Of a stretch of DNA of 31,364 bases, positions 9,785-20,863 are shown piece by piece. The translations under genes and the position numbers were made by a program. The notes beneath the pieces are model-generated. The model saw only the letters and a list, made by a program, of their open reading frames with translations, did no database searches and was not told the origin of the DNA. Source of the stretch: Larix sibirica (lineage: Eukaryota; Streptophyta; Pinopsida; Pinales; Pinaceae); NCBI GenBank assembly GCA_004151065.3, contig NWUY0300002924.1:14147-45510 (forward strand). Direction: 5' to 3'. Position 1 is the first letter of the stretch. Each line of letters begins with the position of its first letter.

Positions 9785-10545
9785 TATTCATCACTCGAGC
9801 CTTTTGTGATGCTTCGGGGATGACTATTAGCAGGTTGAAGTCTAGTTTTTGTTATCTTTGTAAGGATTTTGATCTTATCAAACATATCTTCCCTTACCGG
9901 ACGACTAACTTGGAGGAGGGTTTCAGATATCTCGGTTTTCATTTAAAACCGAATGGCTACAAACCTAGTGACTGGCATTGGCTAGTTAAAAAGATATAGC
10001 AAAAGATTAACTCATGGTCCTTTTGGTGGTTGTCGTTAGGTGGGAGACTAACGTTGGTGAATTCTGTATTACAAAGCATCCATGTTTTTTGGTTTTCTTT
10101 ATATATCATTCTCGGTTCTACGATTTCTTCCATTAGAAGAAATATTTTTCATTTTCTTTGGGCAGGGAAAGTTGGTGTCTCAAAAGGTTCATCTTGCCCC
10201 TTGGGGAGTCCTTATCTCTTCCTAAATCCAATGGGGGTTGGGGGATTAAGAATCTATCTACTTTTAATTTGGCGCTGTGTGCAAAATCCTTGTGGAGAAG
10301 TTTATTTGAAAAAGGCGTCTGGGGGAAATTAATTCAAGCGAAATACCTTAAGAGGCTGCCCCCAGTCTACTGGTTTAGAAATCACTCTCGGAGAATATGT
10401 TCGGGCTCCGCTATATGGCGCGGTTTTTAGGTATCCTTTCCTATTTTAAATCAAGCACTAGCGTGGGTGGCTGGAAGAGGCACACAAATTTATGTAGGAA
10501 TTGATCCGGTTGTGGGGCTTGATTAAGGTTTTCTCTTATCTCAGG
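9772..10545 (+). pseudogene. LINE ORF2 RT thumb and connecting region
   Basis: C-terminal part of the RT and linker. FRYLGFHLKP (about 9921), WLSLGGRLTLVNSVL (about 10030-10070), FHFLWAGK and KSNGGWGIKNLSTFNLALCAKSLWR match the usual plant L1 sequence after the RT core. A stop at about 10000, a frameshift near 10160-10220 and further stops near 10428 and 10522 break it. Confidence 0.85.
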
Positions 10546-10547
10546 AT

Positions 10548-11033
10548 TTGATTGAGCATATTCACCAGCGTAATATCTTTGTTCTGAGACAAGCCGGTTC
10601 TTTTATTCTGGTTGACAGATGGTCTTGGCGTTCATTGAAATATCTGGACTTGATACCTCCCTTTGATATGGAGTGGGATAGATATGTGAAGAACCTTTAT
10701 CAGGTTGGTATCATATTGAATGGGAACGAAGACGTTATGGTTTGGTCTTATAATTCCACTAATGGTTCGCTCACGGCTCGACTAGCATACAAGCTTGCTC
10801 TGGAAACATGCTTGAACATCAATCCTTGCTGGTGCTTAAACAAAGTCTGGAAAGGAAAGGCTCTGCTCAAAATACAATGTTTTGTTTGGCTTTGTTTCCA
10901 CAATAAAATCCTTTCGTGGCAGGATTTGCAGAAGAGGGGATTTGAGGGACCAAGCCTTTGTTATCTGTGCATTACAGGGGAGGAGACTGTTGACCATTTA
11001 TTTGGATGCTGCTCTTTCTTTCAATATGTTTGA
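10548..11033 (+). pseudogene. LINE ORF2 zinc-finger region (zf-RVT)
   Basis: The zinc-binding region found after RT in plant L1 proteins. The segment VWKGKALLKIQCFVWLCFHNKILS is followed by a CysCys-His-Cys cluster (CYLCITGEETVDHLFGCC, about 10961-11014). The stop at 11031-11033 (TGA) sits where the family has Trp (YVW), so it is probably a single TGG-to-TGA change. The same frame continues beyond it into RNase H. Confidence 0.85.
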
Positions 11034-11780
11034 TCGGAACTTAGAAAGTCATTCGGCTTTGATCTATCCTGGGATTTACATGCATACGAGGACAATATGT
11101 CTCGGTGGTTTGATTGCAACAGGAAAAACCCACTTCTTATCATGTTTATCTTATGGGGTGTTTGGAAAACACGTAATGCTTATATTTTCAATAATGTGAA
11201 GCCGATTCTGGAACGGGTGTCTGCAAAAATCATTGCACACTACCTGGAATTCAAAGTACAAGAGGTTTTGAAGGCACAGAGGTTGATTAGTTTTTCTGAA
11301 TCTACTTTTTGCTTCCCAATAGGATATTTTGACAGAGCAGCTAAGGATGGTTTATGCGGGGCTGGTGCGGTTCTGAAGTTGACCTCGAATCATGTATTTC
11401 ATTTATCCTTCTTGGCGGGCATAGGTACTAATTCCTGAGCTGAGCTCCTAACTCTGTGGGGGATTTTGTAGTTTGCAAAGGAGAGAGGTCTGCATTCTCT
11501 TCAAGTATTTGGGGATTCCAAATACATTATTGACTGGGCCCTTGGTATTGCATCCTTACATTCTCTTGTATTGGGACATTGGATGTCATATGTCAAATTA
11601 TTGATTGCCTTATTTGATCAGATTCAGTTTAAACATATCTTTCGGGAAGTTAATAAGGTTGCGGACTCACTATCAAAGAGACAGCTGGGAAAGATGGATG
11701 GTTGTCTGTGGAAGAGTTCAAGGATGGTGGACTTATCTCTTCTGATCGCTTACCTCTTTTTGATGTTGGCTAAGCTCTGA
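11034..11780 (+). pseudogene. LINE ORF2 C-terminal RNase H domain
   Basis: An RNase H (RVT_3 type) that would remove RNA from the RNA-DNA hybrid. The frame is continuous with the zinc-finger region. The pre-domain linker contains WFDCNRKNPLL and VWKTRNAYIFNN. The domain shows YFDRAAKDG with GAGAVL (first Asp, about 11325), AELLTLW (Glu, about 11439), FGDSKYIIDWA (Asp, about 11505) and FREVNKVADSLSK (last Asp, about 11640-11680). Stops TGA 11436-11438 and TAG about 11469 interrupt it. The natural end is TGA 11778-11780. RNase H-bearing L1 elements are known from plants, and this copy belongs to that group. Confidence 0.87.
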
Positions 11781-12012
11781 GAGTTTATCTGACTTGTTGT
11801 GTGAGCTTCTTTTTGTATGTAGTGAAGAAGTTTGACAAAACTTGTTTTTTGATCTGTTTTATGATGAGAGGATAGCTATGCCCTATTTTAGTATTTTGAC
11901 GGATGTATTTTCTGTTCTTAGTAGAGAAGTAACTCACTTCTCAGTATATGAGGTAATATCTGATAATAACTTTTTTAATATAAAGTTGTTTTTTCCCTGT
12001 TTGAAAAAAAAA
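11781..12012 (+). other. LINE 3' untranslated region and A-tail
   Basis: The sequence after the ORF2 stop runs to aatataaagttg, a T-run, ccctgtttg and nine A residues (12004-12012). The ATATAAAGTT...TTTG-A(n) ending is common in plant L1 elements. Confidence 0.7.
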
Positions 12013-12015
12013 TGT

Positions 12016-12024
12016 AAAATATGT
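12016..12024. repeat. Candidate LINE target-site duplication, right
   Basis: AAAATATGT, matching 7179-7187. A tgt triplet separates it from the A-tail. Confidence 0.45.
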
Positions 12025-12627
12025 TGCTATAATTTTATTGAACCTTCATTGCATAAAGAGAAAGTGTTACACAACGACCTTTGTACAACACAAACTTCGT
12101 TGCAGATATCCAATAGAACAAGTGGAAATGTGGAAGGAGGTGAAGGAAGGCATGGAGATATATGGCCTTCTCTACAAAACAAATGAAAGGTGAATACATA
12201 CTCTTTTTATTTGCCTCACTTGTGATCTGCAAATAAAATTGAAGTATATTCATTGGGAAACCTCCATTCATCAAAATTAGTTGACTTTACCTAATGTATT
12301 TATGCTTTTAGTAATCACGGGGAGGTTTTGGAGGAGATTGTGAAAAGGGCATGGAAATTTGTAAAATGGAAGTCGTTATAGATCGCTTCATACCCAGTTA
12401 GATTCGAACAAGTGACCAAGGACTTCAAAAATAAAATTATGTACAAAAGCGAATTAAAATCCACAAAGATTGTAACAATTATGGGGAAGTGGTGAACAAA
12501 ACGATGTTTAGAATGGAAGGCATCTCAATTGTAGTTGTAGCCTAGGCAAGCTTTTTCTAAATTCAAAAGTTCCCATTGCTATCTATATGGCTTAAATATA
12601 AATGACATTACAACAAACAAACTCATG

Positions 12628-12775
12628 ACATTCTGTTGCAGGATTATAGCTGCAGCATGGAATTTTCTTGGGAAACCTTCTTAGTTGAGCAAGACAACAA
12701 TCATTCTGTTGCAGTATTATAACTATATTGCGGAATTCTCTTGGGTAGCCTTCTTAGTTGGGAAAGGAAACATTC
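12628..12775. repeat. 73-bp imperfect tandem repeat
   Basis: The block gacattctgttgcaggattata...ggaattttcttggg...ccttcttagttg recurs 73 bp later (ttctgttgca at 12631 and 12704), with moderate divergence. Confidence 0.8.
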
Positions 12776-12855
12776 ATGTTGGGAATGGAAGCAATATAGT
12801 AATCTCTCTTCATTGTTAATAAATATAGTGAGTTTCCTATAATGCTTCAACCTAG

Positions 12856-12960
12856 GCAGTGTTATATCATGGGGGGATCAAGCAGTGTTAGCGTGCAGTG
12901 TTATATCATGGAAACATGCGGTACTTTAATATTATGGTAGCACGCAGTGTTATATTGTGG
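12856..12960. repeat. Triplicated 17-mer
   Basis: gcagtgttatatcatgg at 12856-12872 and 12895-12911, and gcagtgttatattgtgg at 12944-12960. The spacing is irregular (39 and 49 bp), so it is not a simple tandem array. Confidence 0.75.
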
Positions 12961-15367
12961 TCACAGATAGAGTGCATGTATGTAGCCACAATATGGATAG
13001 TTCATGAGCCGAGGGGCCTTCACGAAGCATAGATTGTAGGAATTCATAGACTATAGTGAGACCTTTGCAGACATCTAGAGAACATAGAAGTGTCGTAAGG
13101 GTTAGACGTTGGCCAATGTAAATTTATCTATCAAAAAATCAATTTTGCACCTTGACAAATATGAATAAAATTATAAACACTATAGGGGTAATTATGTCTT
13201 ATCAAGATGTAAGTGACCCCGACTTCTCTTTCCTTAAGATCTATAATGTAAATGTAAAGAAACAATTGGCCTAGATTCAAACATATATACTTATTTTGTA
13301 CTTAATAATTAATTTTGCTGGTTGTGGGTGAGGAGGTCACTCAAAGAATAGGGACTATGAACCCACGAGAGGGAAAATGAAAGAGAATGGGGGGCTGAAG
13401 CTTAGGAATCCTAAACCTATCCTAACCATGTTTTGTACCCCAGTTCCTCCTTATTATTAAATTAGGGGGATGATGGGATGGGCACCTTGGGTTCAAATTA
13501 GTTTGAGAAGTGGGCATGTGGCAAGCCCATGCACCAAAAAGGGCTCAAGACTCGGGAGAAAGGGGGTATAGGAAAATCTTGTGGAAAAAAAAATCATTCT
13601 TATTTTTGAACCAATTATTGAAAATTCTGTCAATACCTGTTATTCCCTACAATATGAACTAGTTAGACCTATGAGGGCCTGTTGCTGAATCCTAAAATGT
13701 TCAGTTGTATGAGCTCCTTCTCAGGCTACTTCGGGAGCATGGTTCAAAAGTAGCAAGTCCTGAGGTACTGCTTGGTCAGAGAAAACTGTGTGTTGGACTG
13801 GCTAATGAAGGAGAAATTCTAATGGGATGTTTTGGGTGGTAAATCAGAGAGTTGTGACTTGAGGTAGAAAATCAAGTTCATGTGTTGGCTTGAATATTTT
13901 CTCCCTCATGGTTTCATAGTCTCGAATCGGTGGTGGTAGCCATGCTGAGAGGTTAATGAGCAGGGTGACCTATGGTTGGGTGGAGCAAGCCTCGTTCACA
14001 ACCATTCCCAAGAGCAGCAATTCAAGTAAGTATAATCTCTATTTGGAATTTGTCTTTGTGATTGAATGGATTTTGAGTCTGAATTACTGGTAAAATGGAT
14101 TTCCTAGCTCGATTTCTTATTGAATCCTCAAAGATGCTTGTTTCCGAGTGTATATGAAATTATGGAACCTAAATTTTTATGTAAAAACCCGTAAAAGAAT
14201 CCTTTAATGAATGTTAGGCCAGTGTTTGTTGGGTATTTTTCTCTGCTCAATCATGTTTATACTGGGTATTTTGAACCCAAGAATTCATGAATTAATCTTT
14301 GTATCTCATTAATTGTAGTGTTGCCTGTTTCCTCATCGGAATTGACTGTGTATTGCCCATTTTCCCATCTCATAAATCATTTTTGGTATTGCAGACCCAT
14401 GGGTTATGATAGGGAGTCAAAATGGGGTTTGTGGGCATCGATTTTGTGCTTCCAATGCTTGTTTATCTACTGGGATCCAAGATTTAAATCCCCATTGCTA
14501 TACTCATACCCAGAAATCGTTTTTGGTATGCCCAATAGTTGTATGACTGCTCAAAATTTTGATTTTTAGATCCTAGATGTTATGAATCTGCCTTGAAATC
14601 ATTTTCTTTTCACCCACTTGTCTTCTATCCATCCCAACACTCATTTCCTTTGTTAGTTGTGGTAAAATCACCCATAAATCGAGTTTCCTTGCACATGATT
14701 CAAGTTTTGACTGAAGGCTTGAATTAAGTGGTTAAATTGGGTTTTCAAATGTCTTCATTTTAATTGAAATATTACATGACTGTTGAGTTTTTCCAACAAT
14801 AAATCTTTTGGAAAAACCCAGGCTACGATATTTTTCACCTCTTCTTCTTCTAATTTTGTTGGGCATAGGTTTACCTTTCCTTTTTATTTTTATTTTTTGG
14901 GTGTGAGCATCACAATGAAGTCACCTAATTCACTGTAGAATCATGTTAGGGTTTGTGGCATGCAATTTTTGTTATTAATTCACAAGCAAAAATGATTGAA
15001 AGTCACCCAGATCTGTTGAGAATAACCCATAAATTTCCACAGCTCCTTTAACCATGGAATCGCCATGGAGAATTGATAGTTTCATGTAATTGAAAGTAGA
15101 ATATTGTTGAGTTAACCGTAAATATGGATTTAGGCTTGTGGAAGGTTAAATCAATGCAAAGTTTAGCAATCTTACATTTTCACCATTTCTTGTTCTTGTT
15201 CATAACTCTAGGATTGTGTGACACCTCATATTTTACTGACATGTAGTTCTTATTAGTATTTAAATAATCTAAAACTCCACTAGTTTGACATCTTTTCAAA
15301 TCAAATCAAATTCTTGTCATATGAACAATCCTTAAATTGTCATTTCAAATAAGCTGAAAGTGCTAGG

Positions 15368-15372
15368 CTTTT
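15368..15372. repeat. Target-site duplication CTTTT, left, copy 1
   Basis: CTTTT borders the lower-coordinate LTR and recurs at 21141-21145 beyond the other LTR. Five bases is the usual length for Ty3/gypsy. Confidence 0.8.
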
Positions 15373-15653
15373 TAACCTGAATGCAGGTATGGTCTCTGAG
15401 CAATAACAAAAATAGAACGGTAGAAACAATTATTCACACCATAAAACTGAGACAAGAACCATCAAACTTTATTAATGTGTTAGGTGATCCCTTTTATAAG
15501 AGGAGCTTACTTTAACCTAGATTCTAGAAGGATACACAATATAGTTGGAAACCTTACACAACAACCAGAAGAGAGAGAGAGCAGTGCCTCCTTGCAAGGA
15601 GGCCCTGGCCAAAACTATGGGGCTAATGAAGGGGTGCACCCTTCATGTGGCCA
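15373..15653 (-). repeat. 3' LTR, copy 1
   Basis: Aligns with 20864-21140. The outer terminus reads TAACCTGA where the partner reads TGATATGA, so the terminal TG/CA has mutated at this end. In the element's sense it starts TGGCCACATG. A TATA box (complement of 15491-15498) and an AATAAA (complement of 15468-15473) are kept. Confidence 0.9.
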
Positions 15654-15665
15654 AATTTCTCCTTG
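15654..15665 (-). other. Probable polypurine tract, copy 1
   Basis: On the minus strand this reads CAAGGAGAAATT immediately before the 3' LTR start TGGCCA. The position is right for plus-strand priming, but the tract is short and interrupted. Confidence 0.5.
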
Positions 15666-15699
15666 TTTAAATCTGGAAGTGTCTCGCCTTTCGCCATGA

Positions 15700-18600
15700 G
15701 CTAAGGAAACTAACGTTGGAGAGATGAAGATTAGAACCACTTGGCTTGTGTTGGAGGCTGACCCTTGCGGCCAACTAGAAATGAGACATGTTGTTGTTTC
15801 CTGGTACTGCAAGTGTGAGAATCTAAGATAGTGCCATGATCCAAAGGGGGCTAGAAGTCTAGAATGTTGTTTATGGGATGGTGGACAGTGACTAGTTCCT
15901 CAAGAAGAGGGGGCTCAAACAATTCTAGTTTACATTGATTACATCGTGAATTCCCCGCTGAGATGGTAAATATAAACGATAGGAATTCTCCCCAATCTGT
16001 TCTAGCACTAAGTATAGACCATAATGGATAGGATGTAGCTTAAGATGGCGTTAACCCTGGAAGCGATGCTTGTCCAGAAACAACCATACAGAGCACTAGG
16101 ATGAAATGATAAAAGTGTGCGGTGCCTATCGTGTCGCTTCTTGGCACAATCCTAGGCTTCTTTGAGACTTGAGCTTGCTTGTTGGCCAATGAATACATGA
16201 ACTGTTGAGTTGATTCTTATTCCCGTTATTGATGTGCAGAGCTCGAAGGAGTGAGGGTGAGTGGCAACTCGGAAGGGGCGAGGGGATACTATCCAAAATA
16301 TAATTCAAAAGGAGAGAGGCCAGTGGAAGAGTGAACAAATCGGTTATAGTTATATTGAATTATGTGCAAGTAAGAGGCCATTGTAGGATCTTGGAAAAAT
16401 GGATCCGTAAGGCATGAACCAAGGTCCGGTTAAACACCTCGGTTTTCCCATCAGACGGTGAGTGAAAGGCTATAGAGAACTGGAGGTGACAGCCGAGAAG
16501 AGACCATAAATTCTTCCAAAATGCAACGAGGAAACGAGAGTCACGATCAGAGATAATGCTGCTTGGAAGGCCAAAGTGAGTCTAGATGTGGTGAAAGAAA
16601 AGGTTAACGGTTTGAGCAACGGTGGTAGTCTTGTGACAAGGGATAAGCATAGCCATTTTGGAGAACCTACAGAGAACTACCCAAATAACGTCATTCTTGT
16701 GTAAGGTGGTGGGAAAGCCACTTATAAAATCCATAGAGATGGACTCCCAAGGGCAAGCAGGAATGGGGAGAGACTGGTAAAGACCATGATTCTAATTAGA
16801 CAACTTGCTTTGACTACTCAACACATAGGCACATATGAACTAATGAACTTGCTTCTGCATAGTAGGGCAATAGAAATATTGCTGCAAATTTTTAAGGGTC
16901 TTTGTGGTACCAAAGTGTCCACCATAGGTAGAGGAATGAGCCTTACGGAATAGGACCTACTGCTCCTCGGAAGTGGGTATGCACAACTGGTTGAGCTTAT
17001 AAATCCATACATCCTTGATAGTGTAGTCCAAAAATGGGGTTTGGTTCACGACTGTAAGCTTCCTTAGAGCATCCCAGATGGGCCCAAACTAAGGATTAGA
17101 AGCATACGACGATTTCCAGCTATCATAAGATTCACACCGGACCTCTAAGATTTGTAGAACCTAAGCCGAGGGAAGCTTAATAAATCAACCATCTTATTGA
17201 GCATTCCCTTTTTGTATTTGATAACCAAATGGAACTATTGAATATAAGTGGCCCACTTCAAATGGCATTGCTCCTGTATCTTGTACTGAGAATTGATAAA
17301 AAATAAAGGATGATGATCTGTATGCAAAATGGTTTCCTTACCTAAAATGTAATGCTAACATTGCTTCAAGGCCTAGACTAGGTTGTAGAATTCCTTATCA
17401 TAGGTGTTGTAATTCAATTTAGCATTTGCAAGTTCCTCAAAGTGATAGGCCACTGGATGGCCTCCCTGTTTAAGCACTGCCCCAATGGTATACTGGGAAG
17501 CATTGGTTTCAATCTCAAATGGCTAGTTGAGATTAGGTGATCTAAGCACAGGGGCGGAGCACAAGGCCTCCTTGAGTTTCTGGAAATGTTGAGAAGTTGT
17601 AGCATTCCAAACAAACTTTTCCCTTTTTGAAAGATGGTGTAGAGGACGAGCCAAGTGAGAAAAATTGGACACAAACCTTTTGTAAAAGTTGATGCAACCC
17701 ATGAAGCTTTTTAAGTCCATAGAATTGGCACGACTAAGCCATTGAGCTAATCCATGAACTCCCAGTCGAATTAGGACTAGCCCCATCTTGACTGATAATG
17801 AAGCCCAGGTATTGCACCAACATTTTTCCAAAGACGAACTTGCATTCTTTAACCTACAACTTATGAGTCTGAAGCAGTTCCAATGCTTGGCGGAAATGGT
17901 GTTGATTTTCATCCTAATTGGCACTGAATATCAGAATATCATCTAAGTATATGACCACAAATATGCCAAAATAATCTTTGAAAATGTCATCGATCAATCT
18001 CATGAATGTGGTAGGGGTGTTGGTGAGCCCAAATGGCTTGACCAGCCATTCATACAACCCAAACTTCATTTTAAAAGTAGTCTTCCAGTTATCTATAGTA
18101 TGCACCCTCACCTAATGCTATCCAGTGGTCAGATCCATTTTTGTAAAGAAGTGAGCCCCGTGCAGATGGTCTAGTAGGTCGTCAATGCGATGAAGAGGGT
18201 AACGGTTCTTAACCATGGATTTGTTGAGAGCACAATAGTCTGTAACAAGGCACCATTCTTCAATTTATTTCTTGGGGATGATAAATGTAGGGGATGCACA
18301 AGGAGATGAGCTGGGATGGATGTAGCATGAGTCCAATAACTGATTAATTGGTCTCTCGATCTCAATGGATTTGTGAGGGGATATACGATAGGTAGGAGCA
18401 TTGGGTAAGGAAACACCTTGAATGAGGTCAATGGAATTTTCAGTGGATCGAGAAGGGGGTACACCATCGAGAGCAACAAAGACATCAACAAATTCCTCGA
18501 GGAGTAGGTGCATCTTCGGAGGGACTGGGTGAGAGGTGTTATCGGGCTTAACTGGGTGCACCAGATATGGAGAGACACACTGATTAAGATTCACCTTAGG

Positions 18601-19020
18601 GAGGGATGCTGGATCAACTGATTGCAAGGCGAGTCATATGGTGGAGAAAGTAAGCACACAAGTGTGTTTATCCAATTGAAGGTGATATTGATGGGATTTG
18701 GCCATGTAAATAGCATGACATTGCTGCTGATAAGGAAGGTCCAGCAACAAGTTGACACAGTATAGGGGAGACACATCACACATCGCAATTTCCTTGAAGG
18801 GACCAATTACAAAATCCATTCACAATGGTGAGAAACTGTCAGACGGGGCCCATATTGTTGTACCACCCCAACTGATAGGTCACTAGGTGAGGAGTAGTAG
18901 GTAACTGGAGGCGTTGGACTAAGGCCTAGGACATAAGATTTTTCTAGCTTCTAGTGACCAATATGTGTTTGATTTGGACGTTATGTGTAAATAAAAGAGT
19001 GGGAGCCTCGATAGAATTTG
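15700..19020 (-). pseudogene. Chromovirus pol (protease, RT, RNase H, integrase, chromodomain), copy 1
   Basis: A broken polyprotein. Protease: the family's Asp-Ser-Gly site is replaced by VTRS (18948-18959), followed by KNLMS and VQRLQLPTTPH, with CDVSPL further on. RT: YRISPHKSIEIERPINQLL, then [24 protein letters not shown] and YLDD at 17938-17949. RNase H: EIETNASQ, YHFEELANAKLNYNTYDKEF and TDHHPLFFINSQ. Integrase zinc region: GGHFGTTKTL, with the two finger Cys apparently lost (FICAYVLSSQ). Core: Asp 16729-16731 (MDFISG), Asp 16546-16548 (SDRDSRF) and Glu 16438-16440 (KTEVFNR), the last two 36 residues apart. C-terminus: LEQIGENSYRLYLPSQRGIHDV, then the chromodomain-like FLVGRKGQPPTQAKW (15737-15793). 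Multiple stops and frame changes. Confidence 0.9.
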
Positions 19021-19029
19021 CATAAGTCA

Positions 19030-19957
19030 TCAACAAGAGGGTTGGGTCTAGTTTTGTGGGATTTTCCAAGGAAATAAGGTATGAGGAAGGGACCTGAGTG
19101 GTAGAAGGCGACGCTAGTTCGAAAAACAAGATTATTGTAGGGTGACTGTTCTTAAGCACTCGAAACTTCTCAGCAGAGTTAGAATGTGTCTTATGGAGAT
19201 TAAACCATGGGGCATCAAGTTGATTAGAGGGGGATGTGGGAGCTGAGGCAGAAGTGTCGGGCTTAGGTTGAGGAGAGCAGATTCTGGGCGCTACCTTGTG
19301 TTCCACCACCAAAGCCCTAATATAATCCTTATCTAAAGAGGTGCTATCAAATAATTCAAGTTCCCGATGCATAACCAACAACAAACCATAATTAAATTTG
19401 ACAATCAGTACCTCTTTGGGGTCTTGGACATGAAGCTGGATGCGAAGCTTGGGGAATAAGTCAATGTAAATTTGGACTCATTAGATGGAGAGATGCTTGA
19501 GTTGCAACCAATGAGCAAGCAAATTTTGATGGTACCTAAGAGGGGAAAAATGGTTGCAGAGAGATTGATAGAAAGCTTCGCAAGAAGCAATAGTGGGAAT
19601 ATCCTTGCCAGGGGCGGTACCCAAATCAATCGCGATAGACATGGTGTCTAGTTGAGTATCCCACCAAGCCTGAGCAATGCATTCAAGTTGAAAACTGGCG
19701 ATCTATAGCTTGGTCTCCTTGTCCATGTCCAATGAGGTCTTAAGATAAGTGGAGAGGATCCATATCTAAGAGTCTATGGCCTCCCCATTCATTTGTCCAG
19801 CAAATTAGGGAGCTGAAAATGGGTATCCAAATGCAGAGGGAATGGACATTGTGACTTTTGCATCCGCATCAGTTCGTGCATTGCGAGAGCCAAATCCTTC
19901 CTGGATGGGAGAGGATGTGGAAGAATCCTATGGAGAGCTCTCCCTACGTGGAGGCAT
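19030..19957 (-). pseudogene. Chromovirus gag, copy 1
   Basis: A capsid-like protein relic. The likely start is ATG complement 19955-19957, reading MPPRRESSP then a stop; MPPRR-type starts are common in plant chromovirus gag. Later WWDTQLD, YQSLCNHFSPLRYHQNLLAHWLQLKH and VSNFNY/KFNYGLLLV-like segments match the retrotransposon gag domain. A downstream open stretch (18944-19384) is Ser/Pro-rich. No intact CCHC knuckle is seen. At least three stops or frameshifts break it. Confidence 0.75.
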
Positions 19958-19959
19958 AA

Positions 19960-20848
19960 TTTTTATAAACAACCAAGCCGCGAAGGAGCAGATCTAAGAG
20001 GGCGCAGTACTAGAGAGGGCCAAGATATCCTAGATCTGGCTCATAAATACACTAGAAATGTCGCTGAAGAGGGGCACACTGCTAGAAAGGTCCTGGCTTC
20101 CCTAGATCTAAGTTTGAAAGTCGTGTAACAATGCCAATCTGCCAAATATGGAACCTTCTACAAGAGAAGGACCTGGAAGAAGGCGTGCAAAAGTGGACTC
20201 ATGTTGTCCCTAAGGAGGATGCATTGAAGAATAGAGACCACACGCCAATATCTAAGGTTGTGATGTTGTTCCCTAGATCTAACATCTAATGAATGGTGCG
20301 TGGATGAACAGTGACCAAGGCACCTAGATCTACAACATATTTCAGGAGGCAACCAAGATCTAGATTTAACGGGCATAAAATGTTCTCTGCCAACCAGAAC
20401 GCACTTACAGACATGTTCATAACTTGCTAGCTCATGTAAAGGAACTGAAACTTGGACAAATCCTGAAAAGGAAGTTGAAAATTAGAGCCAACCCTATATG
20501 GTAGGGCGTAGTACCTCTGCAATGAACAAGACCCTATAGAGGGGGTGCAAAAGTAGACTCAAGCTATCCCTAAGGTGGGTGCACCATCCCACAACGTGTC
20601 TGAGTTGAAGGGCGCACAACAGAGTTGGAAACCATCGCTGGAGGGTGAAGCTAAACGTGGCCCACGTTGTTCCTGAGCAGGGAGCACAACGAGCCATCAA
20701 TTCCTTGAGGAGGGTGCTAGACAAATCTGGAAACCCTAGCCCTAGAGGGAACCCTAACACTGAAGATCACTGAAAAGAGAAAAAAAAATATGAACAGAAG
20801 TTGGATGGAACTGACTCTGACTCTATTTGGCAGAAGTTGGAAGGATCT
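19960..20848 (-). other. Chromovirus untranslated leader with internal repeats, copy 1
   Basis: An unusually long stretch (about 890 bp) between primer site and gag. Two segments 360 bp apart resemble each other (20165-20225 and 20525-20585, sharing gtgcaaaagt-gactca and ccctaagg). Several agatctag/ctagatct words recur. Open frames here are short and without known domains. Confidence 0.65.
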
Positions 20849-20861
20849 AACTCTGATACCA
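20849..20861 (-). other. Primer-binding site, tRNA-iMet type, copy 1
   Basis: The minus strand reads TGGTATCAGAGTT, the plant initiator-Met primer site, two bases after the 5' LTR end CA. Confidence 0.9.
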
Positions 20862-20863
20862 AT

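Larger units (their letters stand above)
7188..12015 (+). mobile_element. 5'-truncated L1-type LINE
   Basis: A plant L1-clade non-LTR retrotransposon. ORF2 domains come in the expected order: endonuclease, reverse transcriptase, zinc finger and RNase H. A 3' untranslated region of about 220 bp and a run of nine A (12004-12012) follow. No ORF1 (nucleic-acid-binding protein) lies upstream, so the copy is 5'-truncated near the ORF1/ORF2 border. The 9-mer AAAATATGT flanks it on both sides (7179-7187 and 12016-12024) and is a candidate target-site duplication. The upstream junction tc/AAAA fits the usual L1 endonuclease preference. Many stops and frameshifts show the copy is dead. Confidence 0.88.
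12025..14865. other. Unassigned intergenic sequence
   Basis: About 2.8 kb without a recognisable gene. It contains a 73-bp imperfect tandem repeat (12628-12775) and a thrice-repeated 17-mer (12856-12960). From about 13700 onward the base composition becomes more mixed, but reading frames in all six directions are short and match nothing I know. Confidence 0.6.

Noticed and set aside
12400-12425. Possible tRNA or SINE B-box on the minus strand (cttgttcgaatctaac)
   Set aside because: No A-box, no cloverleaf and no 3' end could be found at the right distance.
14026-14031. GTAAGT that could be a splice donor, with a later ttgcag acceptor-like site near 14390
   Set aside because: No open exon-like frame borders either site, so a host gene cannot be supported.
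14318-14569. 83-residue plus-strand frame
   Set aside because: Non-ATG start, no known domain, and composition like the surrounding intergenic DNA.
15484-15699. 71-residue plus-strand reading frame, repeated at 22213-22428
   Set aside because: It lies across the minus-strand LTR and is a shadow of non-coding sequence.
20731-20758. Telomere-like ccctaa words (aaaccctagccctag...aaccctaac)
   Set aside because: Only three degenerate units inside the chromovirus leader, so no telomeric array.
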